Assembly (NCBI GenBank): GCA_029948255.1
Contig: JALIZF010001014.1
Coordinates: forward strand, 62,001-126,000
Direction: 5' to 3'
Length of the DNA: 64,000 nt
DNA from: Telmatactis stephensoni
Taxonomy: Eukaryota; Cnidaria; Anthozoa; Actiniaria; Isophelliidae
The notes beneath the pieces are model-generated. The model worked only from the letters and a program-made list of their open reading frames with translations, was not told the origin of the DNA and did no database searches. The position numbers were made by a program, and so were the translations under genes. Shown one piece after another: positions 62,148-64,000 of this stretch (positions are counted from its first letter, which is position 1; each line of letters begins with the position of its first letter).

Positions 62148-64000
62148 CGATGATGATGATGATGATAATGGTGATGATGATGATGGTGGTGGTGGTGATA
62201 ATGGTGATGATGATGATGACGAAATATCAGGTGATCACAACGACGATGATAATAAAAGTGGTAATGATGATGATGACAAAGAAGGATGACAAAGAAAACA
62301 AGGGGATGAAAAATGATAATAGACATGACTGGGAAAAGGAGGAGAATGACGACCACTGAAGACTATGATAATTATTCCATTACACTGCAATCAACGAAAG
62401 GGCACTTGCTTACCTGTCCAAGCGAGACATTATGGAAGTTTTTGTTGTCAAAAGTCTTTCCAAGTTTTTTACCCAATGCCTCTACATCCTTCAAAGGGTC
62501 TACACCAGGAGAGAGGATGAAGAATATTGGTGTGCTCGGCGAACTTTCTTCAAATGACCTGGCGAACTCCAGTGGAGCATCTTCAACATATTTGTGACCA
62601 AGTTTCTCCTCAACAAAATTACTACACAAAAGACAGACACGTTTAACTATAGAATACACGTAAATTTGATCAGTGCTTAGCGACATAATCATCTCTCATT
62701 ATAAGGACACCGTAGGTTTTTTAAGCTCAATAGTTTGCATACAAGCTGTTTTAGACACAAAGAAGAAAATATCAAATGATATCAAAATTTGGTACATGCG
62801 TCTCTGAGATATAATGCCCTGTAATTTGAGAGAGGTGACATTTTGATCAGCAGAAAAATCATTGTTTAAATAAATATCCCCGCGAAACTTTACTCTAACG
62901 TCACGAGGATTTGTGAAAAGTTTTTACTAGAGCTAGTAAAAGTTTAACAGTTTTTCATGCGTCATTATGAGTTTATGAAAAAACTGTATAAACAGCCGCT
63001 TAGCTATTTTTCCGCTATGTCGTGCTTGATGTGAAGGGTATTTGAAACTGCTTCACCATATGTCCACTGACTAGAGAGAATTCAAAAATGTTGTCTCTCA
63101 TTATAATTACTTTATAATAGTAACAGAGTTGATGTTCTCGGGTGTTAATGTTTTTGGCCCTTCTCAGTGCTCATTTAATTGTTACATTAGTGAGAATTAT
63201 ATTATACCTGACAGCGTAAGTCATCCTGTCTGGACGTAATGCTCTCATCATACACAGTTTTTGTAAGGCTGTCTTGTTTTTCCATTCCTGGGGGAATTTT
63301 TCTTTCTCTGGGCATTCACTTTCCACAAATTTCTTCCACCGCTTGGCAGAACCTTCAATGTCTCGGTCAAGGTTACGGAACTCTTCCATATTGCCAAGTG
63401 CCTTTATGCCTCCCCAGCAAAGGTTGTTTAGGAAGTCTACTGGGCTGGTGACATTCATGACAGCAGGGAATCGTAGCAAGAAGTCTAGTTCGTTAGGAAC
63501 GATTTCTTTTTTCATAAGAAGTACCTGGAGAGATTCAAAAGGAGGAATCAATAAAGATTTTTGAAAAGTTCTACTGAATACAAGAAAAGCAACAAAGGCG
63601 TTTGAAGTCCCACTCCCATTTACACGACACCAGGCAAAAAACGGGAAGGCAAGGATGAAATTCGGCAAGGATGAATTTGCTTTTTGTACGGAATAGAATT
63701 CTATTTTTAAATGGCACTGTTCTGACTAGTATTATCTTTATAGGCAATGACAAATCATACAGTGCAGTTTAAATATAAAATTTTATCATTTTTCGATCAA
63801 AAATTTAATTTATTCTTGCCGAAAATCATCCTTGCCTTGCCGTTTTTTGGTGTCGTGTAAATGGGCTTTGAATAGTTTAACGAAAAGTATGAGATGGTTT
63901 AACAGTAACGATACTAAATCTCACCTGGAATGCCACTTGTGCTGTAAAGATCAGTTTGTCCTTTTCAAACAGACCTCTAGTGGTATATATAAAGACCGAG
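58028..64000 (-). CDS. DNAH9: axonemal dynein heavy chain, outer-arm beta type, C-terminal ten exons (partial)
   Basis: Minus-strand exons 63925-64000 (cut by the window edge), 63208-63524, 62414-62621, 61980-62048, 61671-61898, 60707-60898, 60345-60464, 59820-60062, 59171-59353 and 58028-58645 (stop 58028-58030); about 750 residues in one frame with GT-AG introns. The protein is the force-generating heavy chain of ciliary outer dynein arms; the part seen covers the last AAA+ modules and the C-terminal domain. Diagnostic strings include [72 protein letters not shown] and [11 protein letters not shown]. It belongs to the DNAH9/11/17 group and reads closest to DNAH9 from memory; the paralogue assignment is less certain than the family. 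It ends LLLSC where vertebrate members usually end LLLQ plus one hydrophobic residue. Confidence 0.93.
58730..58870. mobile_element. small MITE in the last dynein intron
   Basis: GAGTACATACACTAAAAGC and GCTTTTAGTGTTTGTACTC termini, 141 bp. Confidence 0.75.
59395..59600. repeat. minisatellite in a dynein intron
   Basis: Four to five units of about 45 bp built from GATTAGTGGGATGGTTGACT and GATTGGTTGATT blocks. Confidence 0.85.
61091..61380. mobile_element. MITE with CAGGGTTCCCACT ends in a dynein intron
   Basis: Termini CAGGGTTCCCACT / AGTGGGAACCCTG; interior repeats of TTCCCTGACTTTT on both strands. hAT-like end sequence. Confidence 0.82.
62115..62280. repeat. GAT microsatellite in a dynein intron
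   Basis: Imperfect GAT/GGT repeats; Met-, Asp- and His-rich frames here are artefacts. Confidence 0.92.
63611..63866. mobile_element. MITE in a dynein intron
   Basis: CCCATTTACACGACACCA...AAGGCAAGGATGA and TCATCCTTGCCTTGCCG...TGGTGTCGTGTAAATGGG arms, each about 45 bp. Confidence 0.8.

Overview
The window is eukaryotic: AT-rich, split genes with GT-AG introns, very repeat-dense, and most likely from a cnidarian (probably an anthozoan such as a coral or sea anemone). That assignment rests on the style of the gene families and of the many short inverted-repeat transposons; it is inference, not proof. No bacterial operons, CRISPR arrays or rRNA genes were seen.

Region 1-46,000 is a tandem cluster of secreted ADP-ribosyl cyclase genes (CD38/CD157/Aplysia cyclase family), all read from the minus strand. 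Copy A (446-5455) is complete in exon count but damaged: a 1-nt insertion in exon 1 and a 4-nt insertion at the start of exon 4. Copies B (16667-26562) and C (41237-45992) each give an uninterrupted seven-exon reading frame of 319 and 318 residues, with a signal peptide, twelve mature cysteines, both active-site tryptophans and the catalytic glutamate. In all three copies the glutamate of the family's TLEDTL motif is alanine. The introns hold many palindromic transposons; intron 4 of copy B is 5.1 kb against 0.27 kb in copy C.

Between B and C lies the strangest structure: a roughly 5-kb segment S present three times as S, inverted S, S, apparently without differences. It is joined at two short palindromic transposons, M near 32,233 and F near 37,279. 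S carries exons 6-7 of the cyclase gene, so copies 1 and 2 hold orphan 3' exon pairs while copy 3 supplies the real 3' end of gene C. This is either a genuine inverted triplication or an assembly loop through two palindromes.

Region 46,000-51,165 is intergenic, with MITEs and a 355-bp TTATTC hexamer array that abuts a 698-bp palindromic transposon. Region 51,166-57,278 is a two-exon class A GPCR on the plus strand (331 aa). Its 5.1-kb intron contains a same-strand 253-codon frame resembling the catalytic domain of Crypton-type tyrosine recombinases. Region 58,028-64,000 holds the last ten exons of an axonemal dynein beta heavy chain (DNAH9/11/17 group) on the minus strand, running off the window edge.
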